Below are positions 22,353 through 34,980 of a stretch of DNA of 64,000 bases, in pieces. The notes under the pieces are model-generated. The model was not told where the DNA came from, searched no databases, and saw only the letters and a list, made by a program, of their open reading frames with translations. Source of the DNA: Amorphophallus konjac (Eukaryota; Streptophyta; Magnoliopsida; Alismatales; Araceae); assembly GCA_022559845.1 (NCBI GenBank), contig CM040121.1, positions 343,578,243 through 343,642,242 on the forward strand. Direction: 5' to 3'. Each line of letters begins with the position of its first letter. Positions within the stretch are counted from its first letter, which is position 1. A program made the position numbers and the translations under genes.

Positions 22353-24152
22353 ATGGGTCGTCCTGCAGTTTATGATGGTTCTAACTTTGAAAGTTGGCTA
22401 GTAGGCCTAGCTGTGTACGTAGACTCCATTGATCCCAAACTGTGGAGTCTACTATCTAAAGGCCCACACAAATTACCTCATGATGAGACCAAATGGTCTA
22501 AAGAGGATAGAGTGAAGGACCGTAAAAATACCATGATTCTCAATATCCTGAGAGCTGTTGTTAATACTGATGTATATTCTTTTGCTCTCAGGTGCAATTC
22601 TGGAAAAGAGATATATGACAAAGTTATCTCTGCGCATAACCAGCAGAATGATAGCTGTTTGATGGACAACCAGGACAATGAAGATTCCTCATCCCAGGTC
22701 AATTCTGAATCTGAATCCGAAGAGATTTCAATTGTTGAATTATGGGATATGTACGATGAACTATCTGAGAGATGTAAATATTTGTGATCTGAAAATAGAA
22801 AGTTGAAAAAGAAATGTGATCAGACTAATTCGAATGCTCATTGTGAAAAATGTCAAGAACTGAAAACATCTCATGATATGTGCTTAGCTGATCTGAATGT
22901 GAGTAAAGAAAAAATTTCTGTTTTGGAAAATAAAAATCAGAAACTCACAGATAAGATATCTGAACTGGAAGAAAAAATGAGCTCAATTAATGGTGATCAA
23001 ATTTCACTAAATGAGCTAAGTCAGGATGAAAAACTAAAACAAGAAAATGAAGAATTGAGGCTGCTGAATTCTGCTAATTCTGAGAGACTTTTAATACTTG
23101 AAAAAGGGAAGAGTTCAGTTGAAAATGAATGTGAGAGAGTGAGCATATTAATGGAAGAAATAGACAGCTACAAAATTGTCAATACTATGCTTAATGAAAA
23201 AGTCACAAATTCTGAAATGCTCATTTCTTCTCTCAAAAATGAAATCACTGAACTGAACAAATCGTTGTTTGAATCTTTTAAGATTAAAGAAAATTTGAAG
23301 GCTACATCTAAGAAGAAAGTCTCTGATGAAGGCAGTAAACAGGAAGAGAGAAAAAGACTGTATACAACCTTTGTGCGTAGCTCTGAGTTAGCTAGCACTT
23401 CAGCTTCTCCTTCATGTTTGCCTGCTAATCAGATAGAAAAGCAAAATAAAACTAAGAGCGAGAAAACAAAACAGAATAAAAAACTGTATGCTGAAACGTC
23501 TCAGGCCAAACAGTCTCATGTTAAAAGAAAGAATGTCAAATATTTTTACTGTGGAAAGTTTGGCCATGAGATGGCTGATTGTTTTGTGATGAAGAAGGAT
23601 GAATTGAAGTATGATAGAATTCCTGCTAGGAAGCCTATTGTGAAGAAACCTTCTTCTGCTCAAACCAAAAGGCCTCAATGTTTTTACTGTCATAAAATAG
23701 GTCATCTCATGCATGATTGTAGACAAATGAAATTAGATGATCTATCTGCTGTTAAAATGTATGATAAACTGTTCTATGTCAAAAATCATGCATCTCATGA
23801 AAAGAACACTCAATGTTTTCATTGTGGCAAATTGGGCCACATGGTTGAAAATTGCTGGCATGCTCAGGGAAATAGATTGAATTCTAAATTTGTAAAATTC
23901 CCTGCTTTCAATGATTCTGTTAGAAATAATTCAATTGATAAAAAGAAAAATTCTGCATGCTTCAACTGTGGAAAGCCAGGCCACAGAGCTGGTAAATGTT
24001 GGCTGTCTGGTTATGAAAAGAAAAATTTCCATGTGAATAACAGAACCAATCATGTTCACTTACACCAATCTCATGCTCATGCATATACAGAAATTTTAAT
24101 GTTCATGCACATGAACTTAATGCTTACAATAAGGTGCATAAAAGGAACTTAA
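22353..24152 (+). pseudogene. gag: Copia Gag with coiled coil and four zinc knuckles, one stop
   Basis: The ATG at 22353 gives 599 codons broken only by TGA at 22785-22787. The N-terminal part is a copia Gag (YDGSNFESWLVGLAVYVDSI, then KNTMILNILRAVV). After the stop comes a long Lys/Glu/Leu-rich coiled coil (about 22880-23330), then a Lys-rich linker and four CCHC knuckles: a first one with Tyr in place of its first Cys (YFYCGKFGHEMADC, about 23542-23582), then CFYCHKIGHLMHDC, CFHCGKLGHMVENC and CFNCGKPGHRAGKC (to about 24001). Gag would package RNA in cytoplasmic particles. A short SWVPAGST block after the stop resembles the usual SIRE Gag end. Confidence 0.88.
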
Positions 24153-26418
24153 ATTTTGTTCGTTATCATGGTAAGTTTGGTCAATTTGGTTATTCCTTGT
24201 CCAGCCATAAGTTGATGGGCTATGATGATAGTTCTGTTAAGAAACCATTCAGAACACCTGTGAGGGTTAATTCAGGACCCAAGACTTCTTGGGTTCCTGC
24301 AGGATCAACTTGATTTTATCTTGCAGGTGTGCCTTGGAAATGAAAGGGGTTAACCAAGGCACTCAAGAATGAAAACCCCAGGATTCAATCCTTCAGGTTA
24401 GTTCTGAACTTTGTTTAAATTCATTATCTGAATTTGTGAGTATGAAAAATGAGAATTTCATGTTGATTTACTTGTTTGATGTATGATCTTCTCTTGTCTA
24501 GCTGATCAGTCTGCATTCCAGACTCAGCTACTGAGTTTACTTCTACATATATGATGCTCTTCTCTCTTGCCATATTTTGCATTGAGGCTCAATACATTGC
24601 ATGCTTGTTGTTAAATGCATAACTTGCACTGATTTTAACTGGGTCATTTAGTACACTCAGTCAATGCATGTGTCTTATGTTTACACATTTCATCTGCATG
24701 ACTATCATTTGCCTATTGCTGAAGACTGCATGTTTTTCAATGCATAATAGGATTGCTTTGCACTGCATATATCATCAGCATAACCCTGGTATATCAAATG
24801 GTAAGTTACTAAAAGGTAAGGAAATCTGCCTGAAGGTTCTTACCATGTGTGAGATGGTCTTTGAGACCAGGTCCTCCGCCTAGTACCATGGGTCTAGTCT
24901 TCATGTAGAACAGTGTACTGCATCATATGTTGAAAAATCTGAAAAAGGATAAAAATGCTCATGACTTGGATGCATAAAGCTGAATTGATTGCATAGCATA
25001 TCTCTTGCATCACGATGTCAGGGGGATCTGAGAGTTCTATTCAATTCATTGAATCCTATTCACTTCTCAGTGTTCTCATTCAAATGATTCATATTCTTTG
25101 ACATCAGTTGCTCATTGAACCATTTTGCCAATTGCTATCCTTTTCTTATCATTCTCACTGAACAACAGTTCTGTATCTGGTTTAGTACATTGAGTTGTGA
25201 TTATTACAATTGTTCTTTTATAAGAATTTATCTTACAAACTGAAAGGAATTAAAGGTTTAACCTTTATAAATTGGAGAGTTAAGTGTCTGCACTTCAGAA
25301 TTTGAGATAAAAGAAAACTTTTATAGCTCTTAATCTTTGTCTCTTGACTAAAATAGAAAAAAAAAATTTAATGCCTAAATGTGTTAATCTGGAAATGTCT
25401 AGATCAGGTGAACAAGAGTGTGTAATGTTGTTCAAACAATCACTCTAAAAGAATTAAGGGCAGCAGTAAATAAGATCATAAATGTAAAGAACTGAATATT
25501 GTGACAGAGCAATGGGTAATTGCACTGAGAAACTGTGAACTCCTCCAATGAAGCAGGAAAATTCACATGTCATGAAGTGCCTCAAGCTAACTCTGTTCAT
25601 AGGGTCAAATCTATAGGGGGAGTCATCACCAAGTAACTGAGGGTACTGGCCTCTGATCAAGGTATACCCTTAATGTCAAACGTGAAGACTATTCCTTGTA
25701 GGTCTTGATCTGAAATAGATCTAGTAGTTTATGTCTAGTAACTGGGGGTACTTGCCTCTGATCAAGGTGTACACCTAATGTCAACAGCATAAATGCCACA
25801 GGTCTATTCACTTAGTTCAGGTTCTGAAAATTAAAAAGTGAAATCAAACTGCTGTAACCCTTCGAAAATCAAAAGTCATTTAGTGAAAATTATTTTTCTC
25901 AATACATGTTCAAGTTGCCTCTCTTGAATTTCCTTGTTTAGACACAAAAGGGTATTATTTCAGACTTATCTATTAATACCATGTGCCCTAGATTCATTGC
26001 TATAAATGGAATCTAAAACTCTTTTTCAGGGGTCAGGTGTTTTACTCTAGATTTATCACTGTTAAACCTGAATTTTTAAAAATTGTATGTTGATGATTCT
26101 TATACTTTAACTATTGTTTATAATCATGCTTATTCTCTGAACCAATGATTCAGCTGTTGTCTAGTGACCCTCCTACCTTTTCTACCTTGGTTATCTGTTC
26201 ATATTCCTTCTCAAAGGGGGAGCTTTTATTTAGGGGGAGAAATAATTCAGGGGAGTCTTACATTCAGGGGGAGAATGTTCTAGACGAATTTGCATGCATA
26301 TTGCACTTTGCACTCATATTTTTTACTATCTTTCTCTTTTTGATCATGTCAAAGGGGGAGAAAAATTTGTGTGTGACTCACTGTCACAGTGTGTTGCCAT
26401 CATCAAAAAGGGGGAGAA
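24153..26418 (+). other. Copia interior without pol; PPT-like array at end
   Basis: 2.27 kb with no ORF resembling protease, integrase, RT or RNase H in any frame. A 50-bp imperfect direct repeat with cctctgatcaagg lies at about 25630-25680 and 25735-25787. From about 26214 six purine boxes of the type gggggag occur, the last (26405-26418, aaaaagggggagaa) directly before the 3' LTR and therefore the functional polypurine tract. Confidence 0.8.
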
Positions 26419-28612
26419 TGTTGTGCCCCCTAGGCACAAGCATGTGCTATGCTGATTTGATGATAGCAATGCTGTTTTGTTTTGATGATAGCAACACAAT
26501 GAGTGTTTTGATGACATTGTGCTTTGATGATAGCTTCATGATTGTGATTTGTATATCATCTGGAGAATGCACGTGTATGACTGATATATTGTTTGTGTTA
26601 GAATTCTGGTATGTGCATAGTCTATACATAGCATCGTGGGGTTTATGCTCTAAGTCTATACACTACATAGCAAGCTCAAAGTCGATACATTGAGCGTCTC
26701 ATGCATCATTCGTCTAAGTCCATACATTGGACTGTAGTATGCATTTGGCGAAGGCATCGCAAGTCTAAACAGTGGACAACGTCTCGTGCATATAGCAAGT
26801 CTAGACATTGCACTATAGCATGCATTTCTTTAAAGTCTATACATCGGACTGGTCTGCATAGGCTAAGTGTATACATCATCCAGTACAATCATGCACTGTT
26901 CATGAAGTTTGTACAGCCTTTTGCATTGGACTTAAAGTCTATACATTGCACTGTTCCTTTCATCTTCGTGTCGTTCCCTTTATTGTGTCTTCGTGTCATT
27001 TACTGTTGTTCCTCGATTCGTTTCCTTTGTCTCTGGTTTCACTGCTTCATCACGTGTCGTGATAGCCGTGTCTGTCTTCGTCTTCGTGTTGTTTTCAACT
27101 CGTGACGGTTTCTGTTATTTGTCTTCGTGTCGTGGTCAGCCCGTGTCGTTTCACCTCGTGCTGTTCTCACTTACTTCGTGTCGTTTCCGTATTATGTCTT
27201 CGTGTTGTTCTTCCTAGACCTCGTGTCGTTCGTATGTTAAAACCACACTTCGTGTTGGTTTCTGTTTTGTCTCCATGTTGTTCTCGTGCCGTTCTCATTA
27301 CTGGTTATTATATCATGTCATTTTTACTTCGTGCTGTAGTCATCGTATGTATCTCGTGTCGTTCTTCTTTTTACCTCGTGTTGTTTTATAACCTCACTTC
27401 GTGTCGTTCTCTTCGTTGTGTCTGTTCTGTCACAGTGTATCTCGTGTCATTCTTTCCTTACTTCGTGCTGTAGTCACCCTGTGTATCTCGTGTCGTTCTC
27501 AGTGCATCTAGTATTACTATTACATACCTCATGCAGCTTTAGTTCCTGTGGCCCTCAGTTTTAATGGGTTGTATCTCCTTGCAGGTCCGAGGAAGAACAT
27601 TTCCACGTGACTGGGCAGCACGTGATCCGAGGCTGAAGGACTGACAGAATGCTGACACGTGGCCAAATATCTGGGCGGGAAATGCGGAGGACACACACGC
27701 CCAATGCTGCCCTCCTGCTGGCTGCTGCTATATATATGAGCCTCCTTCCATAGAAGAAGGTTGATCGAGTTGGCGAGAAGAAAAGTCCATACAGAGAGCC
27801 ACGATCCAGATAGAAAAAGAAAAGAGAAAGAAGAAGAGCAGAAGGAGAAGAAGAGAGGCAGAGAGCTCGAGAAGAGTGTGAAGAGAAGAAGAAGAGAGAG
27901 AGAGAGAGAGAGAAGGAGTTCGTTCCTCAGATCTTTGGTTCAAAATCAGATCTGAGGTTGCTCATTGTTAGAGCTATATTTTGTACTTGATTGTTTCAGC
28001 TTTCCGTTGCTGTCTTTCTCTGTCTTTTGTTTTCCATTTTACATTTCCTTTCAAGCTGTTAGTCAGCGATTTGCAGAGGAGGACTCCTCTGGACAGCAAG
28101 CTGTGTTGCTCAACGGGCAGTGGAGGTTTCCACTGGACAGCAAGCTGTGTTGCTCAGCGGGCAGTGGAGGTTTCCACTGGACGGGTAAGCTGTAATCCCC
28201 AGCGGTTGCAGTGGTGGATTCCACTGGACAGCAAGCTGTGTTGCCCAGTGGTTGTTGGCAAGCTGTGTTGCCCAGCGGTTAGTGAAGCCACACTCGGGTT
28301 GAGTGTGGGGTGGATGTAGGTCTGGAGGACCGAACCACCTAAAAACCCCTTGTGCATTGTGGTTTGGTTTATCTTCTTTTGCTTCCGCTAGATGATTGCA
28401 TAGGGGCGCTCTAAGCGTTTGGCTTCTGTTTGAGCAGAAGAGTTGATTAGTTTTCTTAGAATATTTTAATCTGTCAAGAGAGCGAAATTCCAGTTGAGCT
28501 TCAGATTGTCGAATCTGTCTTGTTATTATTCTAGTTTTTAATTGGGTGAAGTTTTTTTTTAAACGGGTTATATTCATTCACCCCCCCTCTGAATACTGCA
28601 TCGAACCTAACA
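26419..28612 (+). repeat. Copia 3' LTR
   Basis: TGTTGTGCCCC...CCTAACA, 2,194 bp, about 98% identical to 19965-22155; most differences are transitions. The hairpin array differs from the 5' copy in its first unit but keeps base pairing. It is followed directly by the target duplication ttggt. Confidence 0.93.
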
Positions 28613-28617
28613 TTGGT

Positions 28618-29716
28618 GATATTATCTTCGAGGATTTGCTAAGAGTTATCTCTTTATCCTGCTTGGTTATCCTCTGCTCGACCTGAGAGTTTGAGGGTCT
28701 ATAAATAGAACCCTTGACTTCATGGCCCGGAGAGGAAGATTTGAATTCACGACGAGGTGCTGCCGAACTCAGGAGCCATCTTCATCCAGGAGGAACTGCT
28801 TCCCACGTCCATCCATCTCATAATCAAGGGAGTACTTTGGTTTTGGTCTTTCAAGTTCATCATTGCATGCTTGAGTTCTTCCCTGGTTTTTCCTCAATCA
28901 AAGCATTGTCCCTCCTCTTTCTCCACGTTTTTCACTGTCCTCTAAGCATATAAATATCTTCCCAAGCTTTTAAAACACCCAGAGGGGTTAAAAAACCAAA
29001 AACTCCCCGGTAATCCACTCTCCTTTTGATGATGTTAAGTCCTTTGAGAATTGATGCTATGCTTGTGAAAAGGACTAATTGAGATTATTGTGTTTGGTCT
29101 TTCTACATCCTTGGCAGGTTTACAGGTTCATTAACACGAGGCCCAGGTCTTCTAGCCGGCTAGAAGAGTTGGAGTTAAAAGAATTCAAGCTTTGTTACTG
29201 CAGGTTATCTGACGGCCTTGTGTAGGCGCGTCACTCTCTTCCGGCGGTCTATCGTGTGGCCGTCACTTCCAAGTAACGCACAGGGTCTGGCCGTTACTTA
29301 TAAGTTGATCTGCAGGCTTTCTCTGGTTTTCTCTCCCGTGGGTGGGTGTTTCATCCACCTATTTTCAAGGTATATTCAGGTCTTTGACTTATTTTTACTT
29401 TGGTGGCGATCACATCTTTCCTTGGTATTGGGCATTAGCTGTCTTCTTCATCATATCTTTCTATTTTTCTTGCTTGTTCCACCTTCACGGTGTGTTTTTG
29501 TTTACTCCTTGCTCCACGCCCCGGCGTGTGTTTTCCTTTTCCTTAGCATAGTTTGATTGAGATAGCATGCACATGCTAGAGCTAGCTATGATTGCCTAGG
29601 TTCATGATCACATGTTCATAGGTTTGAGTAGATCTTTGATTGCTTGTTTGTCATCTTACCATATCACTTTTCAAACCTCAAAAGAAAGATAGAAGATAGA
29701 CAAATAAATATCAACA
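28618..29716 (+). repeat. Outer Tat 5' LTR, second part
   Basis: This continues the LTR after the copia element; together the two parts make about 1,750 bp. TATA box tataaatag at 28700-28708. More AACGG/CCGTT microrepeats lie at 29206-29310. It ends ...aaatatcaaca (29716), the inverse of the LTR start. Confidence 0.82.
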
Positions 29717-29726
29717 GATAATTTTT

Positions 29727-29744
29727 TGGCGATCACGGTGGGAC
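29727..29744 (+). other. Primer binding site of outer Tat
   Basis: tggcgatcacggtgggac, ten bases after the LTR end, matches the Tat/Ogre PBS form tggcgactc...ggggac, usually assigned to tRNA-Arg. It carries several mismatches. The tRNA assignment is from general knowledge. Confidence 0.65.
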
Positions 29745-30791
29745 AGCTTGTGCCAATCGTGCTTTTGATTCTTGTTTAAACCTACCATCATCTGCTTGTT
29801 GAGTTGCCTTTTGTTTCCCCTTTGATTACTGCTCATTCTGGTTTTCTGAGTTCTCTGACGGCCCGGTGTCCCCGTGTCACAGTCCTCTGACGCAGGGGCA
29901 TTAGACCGCCTCTTTGGTTCTGCTGTGTGAGCTTCCACGGGCTTTCCGGTTACTTCTGTCTGGTTTTGGTTCCCTGGCTCATCCGACGGTCTCATCCCCC
30001 TGCGTTATCTATTATCTGGCGGTCTGGCCTTTGACCGTTATTGTGCTCTGACGCAGGGTCCTTCGACCGTTATTCTACTGGCAGGTACGCATCCGAGGTG
30101 CATTTATTTCCGCAGTTTTTGCTGTGACTTATTGCTTGGGTGATAATTCCCCTCCTTCTTGCTTTGCTCATATCTACATATCATTGTGTGCACCATTGAT
30201 TGTTAGATTCTAGGCTAGACTTTGCATGCACTCCGGTGCACAAAGGGTCATTCATCTTTTCATACGTTAGATTGCATTTTCCTACCTTGTTGTGAGGACC
30301 TCTCGTCTCCATATTCCTTGGGGCCGATTAGGAAATCACAGCAGGGACCTCCGTAAGTCCCCGCGAGCCGTGGATTCCCACACGGATGCCGGGCCGGTTG
30401 TACCTTTCCTACCACGTGTCTAGGGTTGCATAAGTGAAGGAGTGATCACACTGAGAGTCAAACCAAGTCCCATATCCATCTCCTACTAGGAACCCATTGT
30501 TGAGAGCACATATCAATCAATTCACTAAAGTTCCAAAGGAGAAATCATAAGAACCTTGTTGCATCATCTTAAACAACTTGGTTGATTTTGGGTGTCTTCA
30601 TCTTTTATCATTTACATCTTGTTAAAATCACCTAAGTTGGTTGCTTATTGTGTGTTTCTTTTTTTGTATTGATTGCTTTACATATTGTCAAGGTTGTTCG
30701 TTGCATGTGGAGTTATTTTCGTCCATCCGAATCATCTCCTCAAATCAATTCCTTCTTCACGTTCTATTCTAATCCCCTCTTCGAGTCCACC
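29745..30791 (+). other. Outer Tat leader with microrepeats
   Basis: About 1 kb before gag. Positions 29855-30085 hold several AACGG...CCGTT and TGACGC units like those in the LTR and beyond pol. The rest shows no ORF with recognisable content. The leader ends tcgagtccacc before the gag ATG, a good plant start context. Confidence 0.6.
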
Positions 30792-32735
30792 ATGGCATCC
30801 TTCAATCCTCCTCGCTCCCAAGAGGACTCTCTTCCTCAAGGGCTCCTTGAAAACCCCCCTAGGGTTATTACATTTTCCTCTGGAGAGGGGACTGCCCCTC
30901 TCCCATCCTCCACTTCTGTGGAAGGTGGTCAAGCTACCCCTTCTCTCTCTACTCCTTCCGCGGGCTCCATCCTTCATATGATGGCCCAATTGGATCCGAC
31001 CCAACTCCAAGTTCTGTATCAAGCTATGCAAGGGTCCAATGCTTCTCCCTCTGCCACTACCCAAGGTCAATCTAATCCTTCCATTATTGGGCCGTCCGTT
31101 CAGCCCACTCCGATTGATCTCACTCCGGTCCAACCCCGGACCATTACTTTCGCTGGCATGGAGATGGGCCAATCTTCTAATTCATCCCATCAATCTTTCG
31201 ATAAAGGGAAGTCACCTATCCCTTCCTTTGTCCAGGTGGATCATCACAACTCTGGTTCGGTAGCTCCGCAAGTTCTCATGGGCCCTTCCGACTTCTTACG
31301 CTCTCAGCAAGGGGTGGCCCAAGCTCCTGCTAATTTGGGCCAATCTCAGGCCCAATATCCTTCTTATGGGCCTCCTATCTCTACTGTTTATGCCTCCACT
31401 CCTGCCTATGGGCTTCCACCTCCTGTCACAACCGTTCCATCTGCTCCTCAAATACAATCAGCATCCTTCACTACCCCTGCTCCCTCCCGAGAGCAGGACT
31501 TGCTTGACAAGTGGGCCACCATGCAGCAACAACTCGACTTTCTCCAGAAAAGGGTTGGCCCACAATCCTTGGCCGATATTCCTATTCCAAGCTTCCAGAA
31601 CATCCGGTTCCCTCCGTAATCAGAGCTCCCCAACTATCGCAAGTACGATGGGAACAGCAATCCCTTCATCCATGTGAGGGATTTTCTTTATGAATCGGCG
31701 CAGTTCTAATATGATGATCGCCTCATGGCGTACTTATTCCGCCGATCTTTGGATAGTGTTGCTCTAGAATGGTTCTATTCTCTACCACTGGAAGAGGCCG
31801 AGAGTTTCAAGGTAGTAAAGGAGAAATTCATCCAGCGGTTCCAAGACAGGGTCGGCCCTGAATATTCATTTACAGATCTAGTGGCCGAGAAGATGAAGCC
31901 GGATGAAGAGTTCGCCACCTATGCAGACAGGTGGAGACAAATGGCCGCCAGAGTACCGGGCCACATTCCGGAGGAAGAGAAGGTCAAACTGCTGATTTCC
32001 AATGCCACCCCGACCTTCCGCAACATCCTGGCCATGAATGACATAGCCAACATGCATCAACTCTATAGCCGGGCGCGCTTCATCCAGACTCAATTCAAGG
32101 ACTCCCCTATCCATTCCCTCTTCGAAAACCAAAAGCCCAAGTACCACAAGAAACCGCAAGGGCCGGTTGCTGAGGGAGTCCAAACAAATGAGCAAGTACA
32201 AGCCGTTGCTTTTCCATATCAGGCCGCACCTTTTCGCTACAACCAAAACCCCCGCAATCCACAAAACTCCGCTCCGTAAAACTTCCAAGCCACTCCATAA
32301 AACACTCCCCCCGCCTTCACCATTCCACAAAACATCTTCGCCACACCTCAACAACCATCACCACCACCACAATACCATAACGTCCCTCCACCCAACGGCT
32401 ACAACAACAGCAATCCAAATAGCAAGCGCCCGGCTCTCAGGAGAGCCCAGTATCCTCCATTGCCAGAGACACTTACAGATATCTTCTCGGCACTCATGTC
32501 AGTAAATGCAATCCAACTTCCTTCGGAACGGCCTGTTTGGAACCCGACAGTCGATCAGACTAAGTATTGTATGTTCCACCGGCAGCCGGGCCATACCATA
32601 GAAGGATGTTTTCAGTTCCGAGATCTTGTGTATGACCTTCATGAAGGGCAGAGAATCGACTGGGCCGAAATGCATAGGGCCATTGTCGAGATTAAAGAAA
32701 AGAGAAGGCAGTCGCAGGGGCAGCAAGTGCAGTAG
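30792..32735 (+). pseudogene. gag: Outer Tat Gag, five in-frame stops
   Basis: The ATG at 30792 (caccATGGc) opens a long Pro/Ser/Gln-rich N-terminal region, as in Tat Gags. The capsid domain is at about 31620-32090 (DSVALEWFYSLPLEEAESF, KFIQRFQDRVG, FATYADRWRQMAARVPG). A Gln/Pro/Asn-rich segment leads to a zinc-finger-like CMFHRQPGHTIEGCFQF (about 32569-32620), the modified C-x2-H form of Tat elements. Stops lie at 31617 (TAA), 31707 (TAA), 32277 (TAA), 32298 (TAA) and 32733 (TAG), all in frame 30792, so the reading frame itself is unbroken. The first ATG at 30648 is in frame but has no Gag similarity before 30792. Confidence 0.85.
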
Positions 32736-34616
32736 CATCAAGCACCGCAGCCGCCACAACAGCAGCAACCACAGCAAGTACAAGACCTGGGCATCCATCA
32801 GAACCCGATGCCAAATCATCCACCCGCTCCTCAGCAGCAGCCGCCAGCACCAGCGCAAGTAAACATGGTCCAGCCACCGGCCCCCAACGCCGGATGGCCT
32901 TTCGATGATGATGGCGCCACACCGCAGGTCATGGCCCTCCACTATAACCACCGCAATCCTCCCTTCATCATCCCTGCACAGCCGACGCCCTCTCAACTCG
33001 TCCTCCCGTTCACACCCACTCTAGCAAATCCTCTACCACTCTCCATTCCATCATACCCTCCATCACCTACTCCCATCACCGTCACCACACCACCACCCAA
33101 TCCTTCACCCATTCTTACCCAGCCGCTAGCCTTCCCTCCACCCGCATCAACATTCATCACCACCCTGCCTTCCACCAATCCTTCATCCATCATCCGCTCA
33201 CCACCCACTACCACCACCAACCTTACGCTCCACCAAACCGTCTCCCCCGCACCACCTGTTCCATTCATCCCTCCCGTAGGGCCCATCATACTATCTTCAG
33301 ATACCGCGGCAAATTATGCTTTAAGGAGCGAGAAGATGTTCCATCGGAATTACGCTTCTACTTCTAATCCCCAGTCCTCTAAGCCGGTGGCCGAGCAAGA
33401 AGAAACTGAACCTTTGCTAGGTACTCAATATGACTTGCTGCATCATTTGGATCGAGTACCCGCCAAAATATCTGTGCTGGAGCTGATCAAAAGGTCCACC
33501 CTTCATCAGGATGCGCTGAGGGACTTCTTACAGAAGGTAATGGTTAGCGAAGACATGGCAGTTGATAGCCTACCAACGGCACTGGCAACTATCAAAGGGC
33601 CGGCAATCACATTCTCTGAAACTGAGCTTGCACCTCTGGGGGCTCGGCAAATGCCACTCTGCATAACAATTACCCTGAACAAAGTCAACATTGAAGCAGC
33701 GCTGGTTGACACAGGGGCCTCAATTAATGTTTGCCCACTCAGAACCCTCCGAGCATGCAACATATCTGAAGAGTTACTACGGCCTACCCCCATCACTATA
33801 GCAGCATATGACAACTCAAGGTGAGCATGTCACGGGGTAGTCACCATTCAGGCAGAGCTCGGGCCCCTTATTATGGCCGTGGAATTCTATGTTCTTGATA
33901 TCGACCCTATGTTCAAGGCTATCTTGGGTCGTCCCTGGATTGACACACTCGGCGCCATGCCCTCCACCGCACATCAGTGCATTAAATTCCCCTTCCAAGG
34001 GAGGGTCGTCAAAGTTAAGAGCTTATCCACAGTACAGTCAGTAAAGGCTATTTTAGAGCAGGTTCTTCCCACACTCGGGCCAAGCAGCCGGCCCATTCTA
34101 TCAGTGTTGGATTTGAACTTTCCTTGGGCTTACACATCCCCTAAGCCCGTCGCTACTCCAGTTAATGTCAAAGTGAAGCCGCAGATTCGAGATTCAAAGG
34201 GGTGGAACATTATATTGAAACTGGGCTATCAACTGGGGAGAGGCCTCGGTGCGCAACTGCAAGGGATGACTAAGCCTATACCTAAGGGAAGAAAAATGGG
34301 TAGGAGAGGTCTCGACTACAAAGAGACAGCATTATCTATGATGGGTGATTCTGGGCCGCTCACCTGGGATTATCGTCAGCATTTTGTCAAAGGGCCTCTC
34401 CAGCCTGGCACATTAGCTCCAAAGCCGGTTCAGCAAGAAAGGAATACAGTTTGTCCAATTGCCAGTCCGCCTCCCTTGCCAGGAGGGTCAAATGATGACA
34501 TGCTCGACTACAGTCAGGCCTTGCAGGGGCTCTTTCATGAGGAAGAATGTCAGAAGAAGCAAGAGGTTCGACTGGTGCAATGGAGGCCGAGGAAGCAGCC
34601 TATTGTTGATTTATAG
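32736..34616 (+). pseudogene. pol: Outer Tat protease with G-patch-like segment, two stops
   Basis: Pro-rich linker, then a retropepsin with the canonical ALVDTGASINVCPL motif (about 33698-33740) and the later strand AILGRPWIDTLGAMP (about 33918-33962). Between them TGA 33822-33824. Downstream, KLGYQLGRGLGAQLQGM (about 34218-34268) has the Gly spacing of a G-patch, a nucleic-acid-binding motif known after protease in some retroelements. The segment ends at TAG 34614-34616. Both stops are one transition from a sense codon. The frame is the same as Gag, suggesting one long polyprotein originally. Confidence 0.82.
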
Positions 34617-34980
34617 AAGGAGGGGAGCTCTCCAATTGCCTTTTCTTGGTCTCCCTCATGCCTCCAATCTATGTTTCAGCAAGGGGACTTCATACCCCGC
34701 CTTCCTCCCATCATAATAGATCCATCTTTCATTAATCCGCCCGAGATTCTATTTGTTCCTTGTGCTTGTGGGAGGTGCCCACCCATTGATCTATCCACTC
34801 TCTTCACTCCTCCTCCTCCCAACGCCCAACTCCATGAGATATGGTTCTCTTCTTCCGATCCTTTCTTCGACTGCATTTTCCCCAAGCTGTTCCCTATGCA
34901 GCTCCCACCTTCTCCATCTTGCTGTGTAGTCTCCGCTGATCTCCAAAAAAAAAAACGTCAAATTTGAAACGGAGATTTCA
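34617..34980 (+). pseudogene. pol: Outer Tat spacer with A10 frame change
   Basis: The Gag frame stays open to TGA at 34965-34967 and encodes a Pro-rich segment without recognised domain. A run of ten A (34945-34954) lies just before. Downstream coding is in the +1 frame relative to upstream, and that frame is open back through the A run. A homopolymer length change is the simplest cause; a -1 slip on the run would not reach the downstream frame. Confidence 0.65.

Larger units (their letters stand above)
19965..28612 (+). mobile_element. SIRE-like Ty1/copia element with gag only (TR-GAG type)
   Basis: LTRs 19965-22155 and 26419-28612, about 98% identical by eye, flanked by ttggt at 19960-19964 and 28613-28617. 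An initiator-Met tRNA PBS follows the 5' LTR and a polypurine tract precedes the 3' LTR. The interior holds one long gag (22353-24152) with an in-frame stop, then 2.3 kb with no protease, integrase or reverse transcriptase. The assignment to SIRE/Maximus rests on the long LTRs, the Gag type with coiled coil and knuckles, and the catcaaaaagggggaga end. It would have relied on enzymes of an autonomous relative. Confidence 0.9.

Noticed and set aside
34945..34967. Programmed -1 frameshift on the A10 run
   Set aside because: The downstream ORF is in the +1 (equivalently -2) frame, so a single -1 slip would not reach it; a length mutation is simpler.
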